From an uncultured Clostridia bacterium (GTDB lineage: Bacteria > Bacillota > Clostridia > Christensenellales > Aristaeellaceae), in the NCBI GenBank assembly GCA_946542235.1, contig CAMNKK010000001.1, positions 48,771-112,770 on the forward strand: DNA of 64,000 bases. Direction: 5' to 3'. Positions 41,934-50,384 of the stretch are shown here, one piece after another; the stretch's first letter is position 1; every line of letters starts with the position of its first letter. The position numbers and the translations under genes are program-made. A model generated the notes under the pieces. That model was not told the origin of the DNA. It made no database searches and saw nothing but the letters and a program-made list of their open reading frames with translations.

Positions 41934-43225
41934 AGGCTGCCTTTCATACGCTGGGCTGCAAAGTCAATCAGTATGATACACAGGCCATTCGGGAGCTGAT
42001 GGTTCAGGCCGGCTATACACCGGTGTCCTTTCAGGAGGATGCCGATGTGTATGTGATCAACACCTGCACCGTCACCGGCACCGGTGATCGGAAATCCCTC
42101 CAGCTGGCCCGAAGGATCCGCCGGGAGCACCCATCCGCGGTGCTGGTTCTCTGCGGCTGCCTTGCCCAGAAGCAGGGAGAGAAGCTTCTTCCTGAAGCAG
42201 ACCTGATCCTTGGCACCCAGTACCGGGGTCGGATTGTAGAGCTGCTCCGTCAGTACATGGAACACAGAATCCCCATCTGCGCCGTTTCTCCGCTGCTTCC
42301 GGGAATGCCCTTCGAACCCCTGTATATTTCCGAGGTTTCCGGTCACACCCGGGCTGCGGTCAAAATTCAGGAAGGATGCAACAACCATTGCACCTACTGC
42401 ATTATCCCCTCTGTCCGGGGGCCGATCCGCTCCCGTCCGCTGGCGGACCTGAAGGCAGAGGTTCATCGTCTGAGGGATGCCGGTTTTAAGGAAATCGTTC
42501 TGACGGGAATTCATCTGGCTTCCTATGGAAAGGATCTGGCGGGATCGCAGCTTTCCTTGCTGGATGCCATTGAGGCTGTTCATGCTGTGGACGGAGTGGA
42601 GAGAATCCGCCTGGGGTCCCTGGAGCCTGTCGTTGCTTCGGATTCCTTCTGCCGCGCCCTTGGCAGCCTCCCCAAAGTCTGTCCCCAGTTTCATCTGGCG
42701 CTGCAGTCCGGCAGCGATACCGTGCTGGCCAGGATGAAACGCAGGTACAATACCACCCAGTATCTGGCCGCGGCAGAACGGCTTCGCAGCGTATTTCCCC
42801 TGGCCGCCCTGACCACGGATATTCTGACCGGTTTTCCAGGGGAGACGGAACAGGAGTATCAGGAAACGCGTGATTTTATCGAGAAAATCGGCTACGCCCG
42901 GATTCATGTCTTCCCCTATTCCCCCCGGGAAGATACTCCCGCAGCCGCCATGCCGGGACAGCTCCCGCCGGATCTGAAGGAGCGAAGAGCCCGGGAGCTC
43001 ATTGCTTTGGGCCGGCATGTGGCGCGCAAGTACCTGGAAGGCTGGCTTCACAGGGAGACCATGCTCCTTCCGGAGGAAAAGATAAACGGCTGCTGGGAGG
43101 GCTTTACCCCGGAGTACATTCGGGTTACCCTGTCTCCGGAAGCCGTCTGTGAAAGCGGAAAAGCCGTAAAAGTCCGCCTGACCGGCTTTACGCCCGAGGG
43201 CATGTCCGCGGTCAGAGTCCCCTGA
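41930..43225 (+). CDS. mtaB: tRNA (N6-threonylcarbamoyladenosine37-C2)-methylthiotransferase
   Basis: Radical SAM enzyme converting t6A37 to ms2t6A37 in ANN-decoding tRNAs. The 431 residues start MKAAFHTLGCKVNQYDTQA (first auxiliary cluster cysteine), have INTCTVTGTGDRKS and LCGCLAQKQG with the other N-terminal cluster cysteines, the radical SAM motif EGCNNHCTYCIIP, and a C-terminal TRAM domain. These are MtaB rather than MiaB features (CKVNQYD). Overlaps rsmE by 4 bp. Confidence 0.96.
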   Translation: MKAAFHTLGCKVNQYDTQAIRELMVQAGYTPVSFQEDADVYVINTCTVTGTGDRKSLQLARRIRREHPSAVLVLCGCLAQKQGEKLLPEADLILGTQYRGRIVELLRQYMEHRIPICAVSPLLPGMPFEPLYISEVSGHTRAAVKIQEGCNNHCTYCIIPSVRGPIRSRPLADLKAEVHRLRDAGFKEIVLTGIHLASYGKDLAGSQLSLLDAIEAVHAVDGVERIRLGSLEPVVASDSFCRALGSLPKVCPQFHLALQSGSDTVLARMKRRYNTTQYLAAAERLRSVFPLAALTTDILTGFPGETEQEYQETRDFIEKIGYARIHVFPYSPREDTPAAAMPGQLPPDLKERRARELIALGRHVARKYLEGWLHRETMLLPEEKINGCWEGFTPEYIRVTLSPEAVCESGKAVKVRLTGFTPEGMSAVRVP

Positions 43226-43291
43226 ATAAAGGATGCTCGCGGCCGATTTCAGCGCCGCTTCATCAATTTAAGAAAGAAAGAAGGATTTCTG

Positions 43292-43633
43292 ATGGATAAC
43301 TGTTTGTTCTGCAAGATTGCAGCAGGCCAGATTCCCTCCGACAAGGTATACGAGGATGATTCCGTTTATGCTTTCCGGGATATCAATCCACAGGCGCCGG
43401 TTCATATTCTGGTGATTCCCAGGAAGCATATTCCTTCCCTGGATGGGATCGGGGACGCCTCCGATCAGGAGCTGGCATCCTGCCTGCGGGCAATTCGGAC
43501 CATCGCAGGCCAGGAAGGGCTGAATCATGGATACCGTGTCGTATCGAACTGCGGTCCGGACGCCTGCCAATCCGTCCCGCATCTTCATTTTCATATTCTG
43601 GGCGGTACGCAGATGGCAGATCGGATGGCATGA
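43292..43633 (+). CDS. HIT family protein (HinT-type purine nucleoside phosphoramidase)
   Basis: A 113-residue histidine-triad hydrolase, acting on nucleoside phosphoramidates such as acyl-AMP. It begins NCLFCKIAAGQIPSDKVYEDD and ends with the triad HLHFHILGG. The N-terminal CLFC pair and a distal His could bind zinc as in other HinTs. An AAGGA ribosome binding site precedes the ATG. Located between mtaB and rpsU as in many Clostridia. Confidence 0.95.
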   Translation: MDNCLFCKIAAGQIPSDKVYEDDSVYAFRDINPQAPVHILVIPRKHIPSLDGIGDASDQELASCLRAIRTIAGQEGLNHGYRVVSNCGPDACQSVPHLHFHILGGTQMADRMA

Positions 43634-43658
43634 AGCGGCAGTTTTTTTGAAAAAAAGA

Positions 43659-43687
43659 TTGACGCACATCCCCTTTTCGACTATAAT
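43659..43687 (+). promoter_or_regulatory. Promoter of rpsU
   Basis: TTGACG and TATAAT with a 17-bp spacer, about 77 bp before the start codon. The leader between (43,694-43,750) contains short GC repeats but no structure I can name. Confidence 0.85.
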
Positions 43688-43763
43688 AACACCACGGTTT
43701 TGCGGATCGATCGGTTTGCGAGGCCGGAGAAAGTCGCTTCTTTGAGCGAGAGGAGGGATAAAA

Positions 43764-43937
43764 GTGTCTGAGGTTCGTATCCGTGAAAATGAGTCCCTGG
43801 AAAGTGCGCTCAAACGGTTTAAGCGGCAGTGTGCCCGCAGTGGCGTTCTCCAGGAAGTCCGGAAGCGTGAGCATTACGAGAAGCCCAGCGTCAAGCGCAA
43901 GAAGAAGGCGGAAGCCGCGCGGAAACGCAAATGGTAA
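43764..43937 (+). CDS. rpsU: 30S ribosomal protein S21
   Basis: A 57-residue basic ribosomal protein. The translation reads [20 protein letters not shown] and continues to the strongly basic C-terminal ([14 protein letters not shown]), standard for S21. It starts with GTG eight bases after AGGAGG. In many Bacillota a yqeY (GatB/YqeY) gene follows; here a terminator does. Confidence 0.97.
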   Translation: MSEVRIRENESLESALKRFKRQCARSGVLQEVRKREHYEKPSVKRKKKAEAARKRKW

Positions 43938-43950
43938 TCTGTCCACTGAT

Positions 43951-43978
43951 CCCTTCCCCCTTGGGGGAAGGGTTTTTT
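43951..43978 (+). terminator. Terminator after rpsU
   Basis: A 9-bp perfect stem CCCTTCCCC / GGGGAAGGG with a 4-nt loop followed by TTTTTT. Confidence 0.95.
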
Positions 43979-44062
43979 CTTCTGTCTTTCAGCAGAAAAC
44001 TGCATTTCCCCGCCAAACCTGATCATTCATTGCCATTGGTGTTCGGACTATTTGCTGTCCGC

Positions 44063-44091
44063 TTGAAATAAAAAAATGAATATGCTATAAT
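44063..44091 (+). promoter_or_regulatory. Promoter of the methyltransferase-rho operon
   Basis: TTGAAA and a perfect TATAAT with a 17-bp A-rich spacer, about 33 bp before the ATG. Confidence 0.82.
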
Positions 44092-44123
44092 ACATTCAAT
44101 CACTCTTCGGAAAAGAGGATGGC

Positions 44124-45134
44124 ATGGTTTATTCCTTTCAATTATGGAGGCACCCGAACATTCATTACAGAGAGGCGGTTCTTCGGTTAGGCCGTTGTGA
44201 GCTTCTTTCGATGTTAAAAAGCCTTTCCGTTGAGGCAGATATACAGGTCGAACAGACGGGCAATGTCTCCTTTTTTACTTTTGAAAGCCGGGAACTCTCT
44301 CCCCCTGAGCTGGCTTATCTGGCCGGCCATTCCACCCTGACGCTGATGGCTGAGAAGCAAGGTATTTTTCTTCGTCCGCTATCGGTTCATTCAGCGGATC
44401 CTCTGCCGGAGGATCTGCCGGAGATCTTGAAATACAAGGGGAAAACGAATCCGGCTTTCACCCGGATGATGCTGAATACCGGTCTGGCGCTGACGCCCTT
44501 TGTTCATCAGCCGCAGCCGGTTACTGTGCTGGATCCTCTCTGCGGAAAGGGCACTTCCCTCTTTTCCGCTCTCTGCATGGGCGCCGACGCTGTCGGCATT
44601 GATACAGATCGGAAAGACCTGAAGGAAGCCTCTGATTTCTTTTCCAGATATCTGAAAAATGCAGGGATGAAGCATTCCATCCGGTCTTTCAGTACGACGG
44701 CTGCCTCTTCCGGAATTCCCGGAACATCTTTCACGTTCTCCTGTTCCAGGGAAAACTGGAATGCCGGTATTACGCAGTCGCTGACCCTTCATGCGGGGGA
44801 TTCCGCCCTGGCGTCTTCCCTGCTCCGCAGGCATCGCGCTCACCTTCTGGTGGCGGATCTTCCCTACGGCATCCAGCACGCTCCGCAGGGATCCACCCGT
44901 TCCGAGCCGTTCGGCGCTTTTCTGGCCAGAGTGCTTCCCGCCTGGCGGTCGGCTCTTCTGCCCGGGGCCGCCGCGGTGCTCAGCTTCAATACCCTCACCC
45001 TGAAAAAGGCAGCGGTGGCGCAAGCGCTCTCCGCGGCTGGCTTTGAAACGGTTGATGCGCCTGAGTTCAGCAATCTCTCGCATGCAGTGGAACAGGCTGT
45101 TGTCAGAGATCTTGTTTTTGCCCGGGTTTCCTGA
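44124..45134 (+). CDS. TRM11-like SAM-dependent methyltransferase
   Basis: A 336-residue protein related to the TRM11/Trm-G10 class of RNA N2-guanine methyltransferases (COG1041-like). Residues 1-100 may be a reduced THUMP-like region (HPNIHYREAVLRLGRCELLSM); residues 105-150 hold RMMLNTGLAL and motif I VLDPLCGKGTSLFSALCMGA with IDTDRKD; the catalytic-type motif IV is ADLPYGIQH. The DLPYG form (not DPPY) points to RNA substrates, tRNA being likely. Substrate assignment is inference. It starts after GAGGAT and precedes rho by 29 bp. Confidence 0.8.
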   Translation: MVYSFQLWRHPNIHYREAVLRLGRCELLSMLKSLSVEADIQVEQTGNVSFFTFESRELSPPELAYLAGHSTLTLMAEKQGIFLRPLSVHSADPLPEDLPEILKYKGKTNPAFTRMMLNTGLALTPFVHQPQPVTVLDPLCGKGTSLFSALCMGADAVGIDTDRKDLKEASDFFSRYLKNAGMKHSIRSFSTTAASSGIPGTSFTFSCSRENWNAGITQSLTLHAGDSALASSLLRRHRAHLLVADLPYGIQHAPQGSTRSEPFGAFLARVLPAWRSALLPGAAAVLSFNTLTLKKAAVAQALSAAGFETVDAPEFSNLSHAVEQAVVRDLVFARVS

Positions 45135-45163
45135 TATTTTTCTCATGATGAAGGAGGCTTTCC

Positions 45164-47086
45164 ATGTTTTTGTCCGATCTTCAGTCCATGACGGTAATTC
45201 AGCTTCGTAAACTCGCCAGGGAGAATAATATTGTTCTGGGCGCCGGTGTTGAAAAAGCGGCCATGATCGAAAAAATAGCCGATGCATTGAATCTGTCCCG
45301 GATGCCTGAGCAGCAGTCATTTCTCGATCTGCCGGAGATGAATCACGCAGAGGAGATTTCTTCCGACGACGTCTCTTCAGAAGAGGTTCCTCTGGAAGAA
45401 GAATCCATTGAAGAGCTGGCTGATGCGGTTTCTGCAGATCTCGCCGAGGCTTCCGGGGAAGAAGCCGCCCCCGCTGATATGCCCGGGAAAAAGAAATCCG
45501 CTTCTCCCGCCGGCTCCGCCCCCTCCGAGCCGCGTTTTCAGGCAGCCTGGCGCAGTCCCGACTCTCCGCAGGGAGGCCCGCACGCTTCCTATTCCTCCAC
45601 CGGGACCAATCGTCCCGCCTGGCAGAATACGACGCCCTCCGGCCGTCCTCTTACTCCGGATCAGCGGCCTCAGCCTCTGCGCCAGCATTCTTTCGGCCCC
45701 CGTTTCGGCCCATCCTCCGCCTCCCGGAACGAAAGCGTTCCCGAAACACGCTCTGCCCCGGAGAGGGTACTCCGTCCAGCCGCATCTCCCCTGCCGGATC
45801 ATCGCGGCGGATTTGCGGGTGCCGGCATGTTTGGTCCTGCTGCTTCCGCTCCGGCACCTGTTTCCGAGCCAGTCTCTGCCCCGGTTGATTCCCTGGCTGC
45901 CGCTTCGGAAGTTCCGGCCTCTGCGCCTACGCTCGAGGAACTGCTGGCCACAGGGGATTTTGAAGAGGGCGGCGGTATCCTGGAGCTCCATCCTGACGGA
46001 TACGGTTTCCTTCGTTCATCGCACTTTACGCCTTCCTCCCGGGATATTTATGTCTCCATGGCGCAGATCCGGCGTTTTTCCCTGCGTACAGGGGATCAGA
46101 TTCAGGGAAAGATCCGTCCCCAGCGGGAGGGAGATAAATATGCCGCGCTTCTGTATATCGATACGGTGAATGGCCTGAATGAAGAGGAGTCCCTGCAGCG
46201 GCCTATCTTTGACGAGCTGACGCCGGTCTATCCCTCCCGCCGTATGTCCCTGGAAGCAAAGGAAGGCGCATCGCTGACGGATATGCGTCTGATCGACCTG
46301 ATTGCTCCCCTGGGATTCGGCCAGCGCGGACTCATTCTCTGTCCGCCGGATACCGGAAAGCAGACGCTGCTTCAGCATTACGCCAATACGATTACCGCCA
46401 ATTATCCGGACGTGCAGGTGCTGGTGCTTCTGATTGATATCACGCCGGAAGATGTAACCGCCTTCCGGGAAGCTGTCTCTTGCCCTGTTCTGGCGTCCAC
46501 CTTTGATCAGGCCCCGGAGTCCCATCTCCGGCTGACAGAGATGGTCGTGGAACGTGCCATGCGTCTGGTGGAACAGAAAAAGGACGTAGTCATCCTGGCT
46601 GACAGTCTCACCCGCCTGGCCAAGGTTTATTCCTCCGCTGCCGTGCAGCAGGGCCGCAGTGTTCCCGGAATGGTGAATCCCGCTTCCCTGCTCAGAGCCA
46701 AGCGGATGTTTGGCGCGGCAAGAGCCCTGAAGGAGGGCGGCTCTCTGACCGTCATCGCAACCATGGACATTGCCTCCGGCAACAAGGTGGATGATTCCGT
46801 GGTGGAAGAGTTCAAGGGCACCGCGAACATGGAGCTGATGCTTGATCATGCCATGGCGCAGTCCGGCATTTCGCCCGCCATTCAGCTGCAGCGCAGCTTT
46901 ACCAAGAATTCCGATCTGCTGCTGAACGACCAGCAAAAGGAAGGATTGAATCTGATTCGCCAGATGCTCGGCTCCACATCCTCCGCCGTTGCCATTCCGC
47001 AGTTGGTATCCATGATGGAAAAAACCTCGACCAACAGCGAGCTCCTTCTCAAGATGAAGGACTGGTTCGCCCTGATGAATATGTAA
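45164..47086 (+). CDS. rho: Transcription termination factor Rho, divergent ATPase site
   Basis: Hexameric RNA-dependent helicase family that terminates transcription. The 640 residues comprise a Rho_N domain (residues 8-45, MTVIQLRKLARENN), a roughly 220-residue Pro/Ser/Ala-rich insertion, the cold-shock-type RNA-binding domain (ILELHPDGYGFLRS, DIYVSMAQIRRFSLRTGD) and the ATPase core. Compared with canonical Rho, the Walker A GKT is GKQ (Lys399-Gln400), the catalytic ERPEE is ITPED (Glu replaced by Ile426), and the arginine-finger segment TRKEEL is TKNSDL (Lys581). Walker B (ILADSLTRLAK) and EEFKGTANMEL are kept. ATPase activity may be reduced or lost; a second rho may exist elsewhere. Confidence 0.9.
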   Translation: MFLSDLQSMTVIQLRKLARENNIVLGAGVEKAAMIEKIADALNLSRMPEQQSFLDLPEMNHAEEISSDDVSSEEVPLEEESIEELADAVSADLAEASGEEAAPADMPGKKKSASPAGSAPSEPRFQAAWRSPDSPQGGPHASYSSTGTNRPAWQNTTPSGRPLTPDQRPQPLRQHSFGPRFGPSSASRNESVPETRSAPERVLRPAASPLPDHRGGFAGAGMFGPAASAPAPVSEPVSAPVDSLAAASEVPASAPTLEELLATGDFEEGGGILELHPDGYGFLRSSHFTPSSRDIYVSMAQIRRFSLRTGDQIQGKIRPQREGDKYAALLYIDTVNGLNEEESLQRPIFDELTPVYPSRRMSLEAKEGASLTDMRLIDLIAPLGFGQRGLILCPPDTGKQTLLQHYANTITANYPDVQVLVLLIDITPEDVTAFREAVSCPVLASTFDQAPESHLRLTEMVVERAMRLVEQKKDVVILADSLTRLAKVYSSAAVQQGRSVPGMVNPASLLRAKRMFGAARALKEGGSLTVIATMDIASGNKVDDSVVEEFKGTANMELMLDHAMAQSGISPAIQLQRSFTKNSDLLLNDQQKEGLNLIRQMLGSTSSAVAIPQLVSMMEKTSTNSELLLKMKDWFALMNM

Positions 47087-47093
47087 ACAGGAC

Positions 47094-47134
47094 AGAAAAA
47101 AAGCGGTCTTCCCAGCCGGAAGGCCGCTTTTCCC
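47094..47134. terminator. Bidirectional terminator between rho and tdk
   Basis: A 12-bp stem AAGCGGTCTTCC / GGAAGGCCGCTT (one G-T pair) with a 5-nt loop, with A-run on the left and TTTTCCC on the right. Serves convergent rho and tdk. Confidence 0.9.
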
Positions 47135-47144
47135 TGTGTACGGT

Positions 47145-47723
47145 TTATTGCTCCTGTTCCCTTATCTTCCTTTTCCAGCATTGGTGGCACATGGCAAGAT
47201 AGCTGTCGTTTCCGCCGAGCAGAACCTGCCCTCCGGACGTTACGATCCTGCCCTCTCCGTCAATTCTTGCATTGACTGTCGCCTTCCGTCCGCACTCACA
47301 GACGGTTTTGATTTCGGTCAGGGAATCAGCCAGTTCCATCAGCCGCTGTGCGCCCGGGAAAAAATGCGTCAGAAAATCCGTCCGCAGTCCGAAGCACAGC
47401 ACCGGAAGGTCCTCCTCATCCACGAGAGTCCGAAGTTCATCGATCTGGGCCGGCGTAAAAAACTGGGCCTCATCCGCAATGATCACATCCCGCTTTCCTG
47501 CCTGATGATAGCGGGCGATGATATCCATGTCCGGCGTAATCACATCCGCTTCGCTTTTCAGCCCGATCCGACTCATGATAATGTTCGCGCCGTCCCTTGT
47601 GTCGATGCTGGGCTTGATCAACCATACGGTCATTCCCCGCTCTTCATAATTGAATTTGGTTATCAGCGCCTGGGCCGATTTGGAGGATCCCATGACCCCG
47701 TATTTGAAATATAACTTCGCCAT
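47145..47723 (-). CDS. tdk: Thymidine kinase (type II)
   Basis: Phosphorylates thymidine in nucleotide salvage. The 192 residues start AKLYFKYGVMGSSKSAQALI (the P-loop in the form GxMxSxKS), have the Walker B DVIIADEAQFF, the lasso region (VLCFGLRTDFLTHFFPGAQRLMELAD) and four zinc-ligand cysteines in CECG and CHQC. The start follows AAGGAAG; an in-frame upstream extension overlaps udk and is not used. It lies 79 bp after udk on the same strand, so a pyrimidine-salvage operon is likely. Confidence 0.96.
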   Translation of the reverse strand: MAKLYFKYGVMGSSKSAQALITKFNYEERGMTVWLIKPSIDTRDGANIIMSRIGLKSEADVITPDMDIIARYHQAGKRDVIIADEAQFFTPAQIDELRTLVDEEDLPVLCFGLRTDFLTHFFPGAQRLMELADSLTEIKTVCECGRKATVNARIDGEGRIVTSGGQVLLGGNDSYLAMCHQCWKRKIREQEQ

Positions 47724-47802
47724 CTGTTTCTTCCTTTTCTTTCTGCGGGCCCGGTTGTCTTCAGGTTTCCCGCATGGATCGCAGGGATCCCGCAGTCTTT
47801 TT

Positions 47803-48423
47803 CTACATATGGTCAATATGCGCCTTCACACGCTGTACCACCATTTCCAGCGCCACCAGATTCCGTCCGCCCTCCGGAATGATGATATCCGCCCGGCGCT
47901 TGCTGGGCTCCACAAACTGCTCATGCATGGGCTTGACGGTGGTCAGGTACTGGTTGATCACACTCTCCAGGCTTCTTCCCCTCTCCTGAACGTCCCGCTG
48001 AATTCGCCGAAGGATCCGAACGTCCGCATCCGTATCTACAAAGATCTTGATGTCAATCTTGTCGCAGACCCGCGGATCGGCGTAGATCAGGATCCCTTCC
48101 ACAATGATGACCCGCGTCGGCTCAATCAGAACTGTTTCATCGCTCCGGTCATGGATCGAATAATCATAGACCGGGCACTGAATGCTTTTCCCGCTTTTCA
48201 GCATATCCAGATGCTCAAGCATCATCTCCGTATCAAAGGAATCGGGATGATCATAGTTAAGCAGGCACCTTTCTTCATAGGGCATATCATGATGAGCCTT
48301 GTAATAATTGTCATGATGCACCACGGATACATTTCCGCCGAACCGTTTCACCAGAGTATCCGTAATGGTGGTCTTCCCGCTGCCGGTTCCTCCGGCAATC
48401 CCGATGATCATTATATCGGACAT
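47803..48423 (-). CDS. udk: Uridine kinase
   Basis: Phosphorylates uridine and cytidine to UMP and CMP. The 206 residues have the P-loop GIAGGTGSGKTTI, HHDNYYKAH, DHPDSFDTEMML, and VEGILIYADPRV with IFVDTDADVRILRRIQRD. All match bacterial Udk. It has its own promoter with a palindrome in the leader and is followed by tdk. Confidence 0.97.
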   Translation of the reverse strand: MSDIMIIGIAGGTGSGKTTITDTLVKRFGGNVSVVHHDNYYKAHHDMPYEERCLLNYDHPDSFDTEMMLEHLDMLKSGKSIQCPVYDYSIHDRSDETVLIEPTRVIIVEGILIYADPRVCDKIDIKIFVDTDADVRILRRIQRDVQERGRSLESVINQYLTTVKPMHEQFVEPSKRRADIIIPEGGRNLVALEMVVQRVKAHIDHM

Positions 48424-48449
48424 TCTTTCCTCCCGTTTTTGGGGCAGAA

Positions 48450-48466
48450 CTTCATTCAGAATGAAG
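48450..48466 (-). repeat. Perfect 17-bp palindrome in the udk leader
   Basis: CTTCATTC-A-GAATGAAG, eight bases each arm around one centre base, between the promoter and the udk start. With one central base it is poorly suited to an RNA hairpin and could be an operator. Confidence 0.6.
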
Positions 48467-48488
48467 GTGCAGTCCTTTTTTTACAGTT

Positions 48489-48517
48489 ATCATAGCATAA
48501 AACCACAGGATGATCAA
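48489..48517 (-). promoter_or_regulatory. Promoter of udk-tdk
   Basis: TTGATC and TATGAT on the minus strand with a 17-bp spacer; TATGC precedes the -10 (TRTG-type extension). Confidence 0.72.
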
Positions 48518-48546
48518 TTCCTCCCGATGGATACGGATTTATGATT

Positions 48547-48577
48547 AAAAAAACAGAGCACGGAAGCCCATGCTCTG
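48547..48577 (-). terminator. Terminator after rpmE
   Basis: A 10-bp stem CAGAGCACGG / CCATGCTCTG (plus-strand reading, one G-T pair) with a 4-nt loop; on the minus strand it ends in TTTTTTT. Confidence 0.92.
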
Positions 48578-48590
48578 ATTTCTTTCGGTC

Positions 48591-48791
48591 TTATTCGATA
48601 CCGAAGCGCTTCTTGAAGCGATCCACACGTCCACCGGTGTCAACCAGCTTCTGCTTGCCCGTGTAGAAGGGATGGCACTTGGAGCAGATATCCACCTTCA
48701 TTTCCTTCTTGGTGGAGCCGGTCTCGAAGGTCTCACCGCATACGCAGCGAACGACGCACTTACCGTACTTGGGATGGATTCCTTCCTTCAT
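48591..48791 (-). CDS. rpmE: 50S ribosomal protein L31, zinc-binding form
   Basis: The 66 residues begin [19 protein letters not shown] and contain [24 protein letters not shown]. Cysteines at KC, RCVC and CSKC make it the C+ (zinc-containing) L31. A monocistronic unit with promoter and terminator. Length is slightly under the usual 68-70. Confidence 0.97.
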   Translation of the reverse strand: MKEGIHPKYGKCVVRCVCGETFETGSTKKEMKVDICSKCHPFYTGKQKLVDTGGRVDRFKKRFGIE

Positions 48792-48842
48792 TGCTGTTTC
48801 ACCTCTTTCGCGTATGCAATGGCGGCTTAAACCGCAGGAGAT

Positions 48843-48871
48843 ATATTATCACATTCAGCCGTCATTTGCAA
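48843..48871 (-). promoter_or_regulatory. Promoter of rpmE
   Basis: TTGCAA and TAATAT on the minus strand with a 17-bp spacer, about 50 bp before the start. No Zur-like palindrome was recognised. Confidence 0.7.
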
Positions 48872-48971
48872 GTTCATTTTTTCTTTTTTCCCCGTTTTCT
48901 GCGCTTTTCCGCCTGCAGTGCAGAAGAACAGTGCCTTCGGTTCTTTCGAATCAGCTCCTGCCGTTCGAAAA

Positions 48972-50276
48972 TCATTTCTCAAATTTGGGCGGAACCTGCT
49001 TGCTCACCTGCTCCAGCTCTTTCTGCCGCCGCTCGCTGACTTCTTTCGGCATGGCCTGAATATCCCCGGCCTTCGTCAGCGCCATCTTCGTCAGGCTGGG
49101 TCCAATCAGCTCATACACCAGCACGGAGAACAGGATAATATTCCGGATCAGAATGCCCTCTCCTCCCATAACCCGGGCTGCGGTCGCGCACATGCCCAGT
49201 GCCACGCCGGCCTGCGGAAGCAGCGTAATGCCCAGGTATTTCCGCACTACTTCCGGGCTGTGGGCCAGACCGGAGCTGACCCGGGCTCCCAGGTATTTGC
49301 CGAGGGACCGGGCAAGGATATAAACCACGCCGATCAGGATGACGGAAACCTCCGAAAAAACCTGGAACTGCAGATCCGCGCCGCTCAGCACAAAGAAGAG
49401 CGTCAGCACCGGACCGCTCCAGCGGTCCGCCGCCAGCATCAGCTCCTCGCTCAGCGGGCAGTAGTTACAGAACACCGTGCCGAGCATCATGCATACCAGC
49501 AGGGAGGAAAAGCCGAAGTGAAACGAGCCCAGATCAAAAGTCAGCTGGCTCAGCGCGACCGTCAGAATTACGCTTCCCACGATGAGAGCGTTCCTGTTGC
49601 GGTGGGAATGAAAATATCTCTCCGCGATGGTCAGCAGCACTCCGGTGATTCCGCCCAGCAGGAGGCTCAGCACCACCTCTCCAAGAGGCTCCACAATCAG
49701 CGCTATCACATTGGTCGTGCCGGCGTTCATGGCCTGGGCGATGCCGAAGGATACGGCAAACACGACCAGTCCCACTGCGTCATCCAGTGCTACCACCGGA
49801 AGCAGTACGTCCGTCACGGGACCTTTCGCCTTATACTGACGAACCACCATCAGGGTGGCCGCCGGAGCAGTGGCTGCAGCGATCGCGCCCAGCGTGATGG
49901 CTGCGCTCATGCTCAGCAGATCCGGGCGCAGAAAATGGAACAGGATCAGAGCGGCATCCACCACAAGAGTGGTAATCACCGCCTGAAGAATCCCGATGAT
50001 GGTTGCCTGCTTTCCCGTCTGCTTCAGGGCGGAAAGACGGAATTCATGTCCGATGGCAAAGGCAATGAACCCCAAAGCCACATCATTGATCACGCTCAGG
50101 GAATCCACCTCTTCAAAGGTGCGGAATCCCAGTCCCAGGGTTCCCAGAAAACAGGGACCGATCAGCACGCCGGTCACCAGATACGCGGTGACGTCAGGCA
50201 GATGAATTTTGTTGAACAGACGGGTCATCAGCAGCCCGGCAAAGAGGGCTGTCGCGATAAGAAGTAAAGACTGCAT
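48972..50276 (-). CDS. Cation:proton antiporter (CPA2/KefB-type membrane domain)
   Basis: A 434-residue membrane protein with about twelve transmembrane segments, starting SLLLIATALFAGLLMTRLFNKIHLPDV. It has the CPA2 features LPDVTAYLVTGVLIGP, a helix with VALDDAVGLVVFAV (the paired DD of the ion site appears as LDDAVG), and TLLPQAGVALGM near the end. There is no C-terminal RCK/TrkA-N domain; a 35-residue charged tail ends it. It exchanges Na+ or K+ for protons; ion specificity cannot be told. It is 108 bp after the SLC13-type gene on the same strand and may be read with it. Confidence 0.88.
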   Translation of the reverse strand: MQSLLLIATALFAGLLMTRLFNKIHLPDVTAYLVTGVLIGPCFLGTLGLGFRTFEEVDSLSVINDVALGFIAFAIGHEFRLSALKQTGKQATIIGILQAVITTLVVDAALILFHFLRPDLLSMSAAITLGAIAAATAPAATLMVVRQYKAKGPVTDVLLPVVALDDAVGLVVFAVSFGIAQAMNAGTTNVIALIVEPLGEVVLSLLLGGITGVLLTIAERYFHSHRNRNALIVGSVILTVALSQLTFDLGSFHFGFSSLLVCMMLGTVFCNYCPLSEELMLAADRWSGPVLTLFFVLSGADLQFQVFSEVSVILIGVVYILARSLGKYLGARVSSGLAHSPEVVRKYLGITLLPQAGVALGMCATAARVMGGEGILIRNIILFSVLVYELIGPSLTKMALTKAGDIQAMPKEVSERRQKELEQVSKQVPPKFEK

Positions 50277-50384
50277 GGATTAACGCTTCCTTTATTCATT
50301 ATTTGCCCCACGTTTCCGATGGAGGACATCAGAGGTCCGGGGCATCCTGCCGCCTTCGGGAAAATCATATTTCCGGGTAAAGCA

